From contig JAIDFC010000070.1 in assembly GCA_029054535.1 (NCBI GenBank), positions 1 through 5,521 on the forward strand: a stretch of DNA of 5,521 nt, written 5' to 3'. Below are positions 5,098 to 5,521 of this stretch, piece after piece. Positions within the stretch are counted from its first letter, which is position 1, and the number at the start of each line of letters is the position of its first letter. The stretch comes from Rikenella sp. GTDB taxonomy: Bacteria; Bacteroidota; Bacteroidia; Bacteroidales; Rikenellaceae. The notes beneath the pieces are model-generated. The model ran no database searches, was not told the DNA's origin, and was given only the letters and a program-made list of their open reading frames with translations. A program made the translations under genes and the position numbers.

Positions 5098-5521
5098 CTA
5101 TTCCTGGAGGCAACGCAACTGAAGACCGGTTGCGCGATTGTTGCTGTAGCTCGGGCGGATGCTTCCGCTGGTGAAGAATAAAGTGTAGGCATTGTCCCCT
5201 GTCGTAACCGACGCCTCCCAACTGTATCCGTTGCCGCCAACGAGACGAAGTGTTCCGGTCCCCTCGTAGCGGAAGCCCGGAGCCGGGACGCGGATTTTTG
5301 TCGGCCTGCCGGTTCCGGGCCTGCTGGGCGAGCCGACTTTCGCTTTGACCTCCCTATGACAGCCCGGAGCCACCCCTTGCGACGGGCTGTTTCTATGCGA
5401 AGAAAACCACTTCCGCAGGAGGCCGATTTCCCGCTCGGGAGAAATGTAATTCTTTCCTCTAACCCGCTCGAGCCGCGGGGGCTCATCCTTTTTGGTATGC
5501 CCCAAAAAGGATGCAAAAAAC
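5098..5521 (-). CDS. Open frame ending in a FISUMP-like C-terminal tail; partial or remnant
   Basis: The frame is open from the right edge to TAG at 5098-5100. Its last 63 residues (nucleotides 5289-5098) fit the end of Fibrobacter succinogenes major paralogous (FISUMP) domains, which occur in surface or exported Bacteroidetes proteins: VPAPGFR, a Gly-rich turn (LVGGNGYSW), NAYTLFF, SGSIRPSYSNNRA and the terminal GLQLRCLQE. Such domains are normally far longer. The roughly 78 codons upstream (Lys/Arg/Glu/Pro-rich, e.g. GHTKKDEPPRLERVRGKN) do not resemble a FISUMP N-half and overlap strong inverted repeats. It may be a 3' remnant or cassette left by rearrangement, or the end of a longer gene beyond the window. 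A start inside the window is uncertain; no ATG in this frame is convincing. Confidence 0.5.
   Translation of the reverse strand, partial: FFASFLGHTKKDEPPRLERVRGKNYISPEREIGLLRKWFSSHRNSPSQGVAPGCHREVKAKVGSPSRPGTGRPTKIRVPAPGFRYEGTGTLRLVGGNGYSWEASVTTGDNAYTLFFTSGSIRPSYSNNRATGLQLRCLQE
5484..5513. repeat. 12-bp perfect inverted repeat at the right edge
   Basis: CATCCTTTTTGG (5484-5495) and CCAAAAAGGATG (5502-5513) pair perfectly around a 6-nt loop. A second hairpin, GAGCC-GCGGG-GGCTC (5470-5484), abuts it. Neither strand has a T-run after the stem, so it is not an intrinsic terminator. It could be a recombination site, an element end or an RNA hairpin; the sequence alone does not decide. Confidence 0.5.

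Noticed and set aside
5098..5289. Diversity-generating retroelement variable repeat
   Set aside because: The tail type is seen in such targets, but the window has no reverse transcriptase, template repeat or accessory gene, and one copy alone cannot show adenine-directed variation.
5037..5516. Second long open frame on the minus strand overlapping the FISUMP tail
   Set aside because: Arg/Ala/Ser-rich reading in another frame with no motif; the FISUMP-like reading is the better supported one.

Overview
The window looks like chromosomal DNA from a member of the Bacteroidales, possibly Rikenellaceae/Alistipes-like, though the family is a guess. The evidence is the Bacteroidetes flavour of GuaA and S1, start codons mostly preceded by A-rich DNA instead of Shine-Dalgarno sequences, and promoters that fit the Bacteroidetes -7 element TAnnTTTG. 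Every credible gene lies on the minus strand, so transcription runs from right to left.

Layout in transcription order. At the right edge (5098-5521) an open frame ends in a C-terminal tail of the FISUMP (Fibrobacter succinogenes major paralogous) type. The DNA upstream of that tail is rich in inverted repeats and does not read as a recognisable protein. Next is a small exported protein of unknown function (4298-5011) with its own promoter. Then comes rpsA, ribosomal protein S1 with six S1 domains (2368-4167), behind a clear -33/-7 promoter and a leader that folds into a long hairpin. After it is rnz, ribonuclease Z (1218-2165). The left part is the N-terminal 324 codons of guaA, GMP synthase (1-972), which is cut by the window edge.

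Three of the genes are core housekeeping: translation initiation and mRNA binding (S1), tRNA 3'-end maturation (RNase Z) and GMP synthesis (GuaA). No defence system, mobile-element gene, CRISPR array, tRNA or rRNA was seen.

The less ordinary signals are non-coding. (1) A 13-bp perfect hairpin followed by eight T's has the form of an intrinsic terminator but lies inside rnz, at codons 22-34. (2) Two diverged copies of a roughly 100-bp intergenic element, in opposite orientation, flank rnz at 1049-1146 and 2199-2302. (3) The rpsA leader hairpin begins almost at the predicted transcription start. (4) The right edge carries a 12-bp perfect palindrome and several smaller ones beside the FISUMP tail. 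None of these proves a new system. The first two are the best candidates for a closer look.
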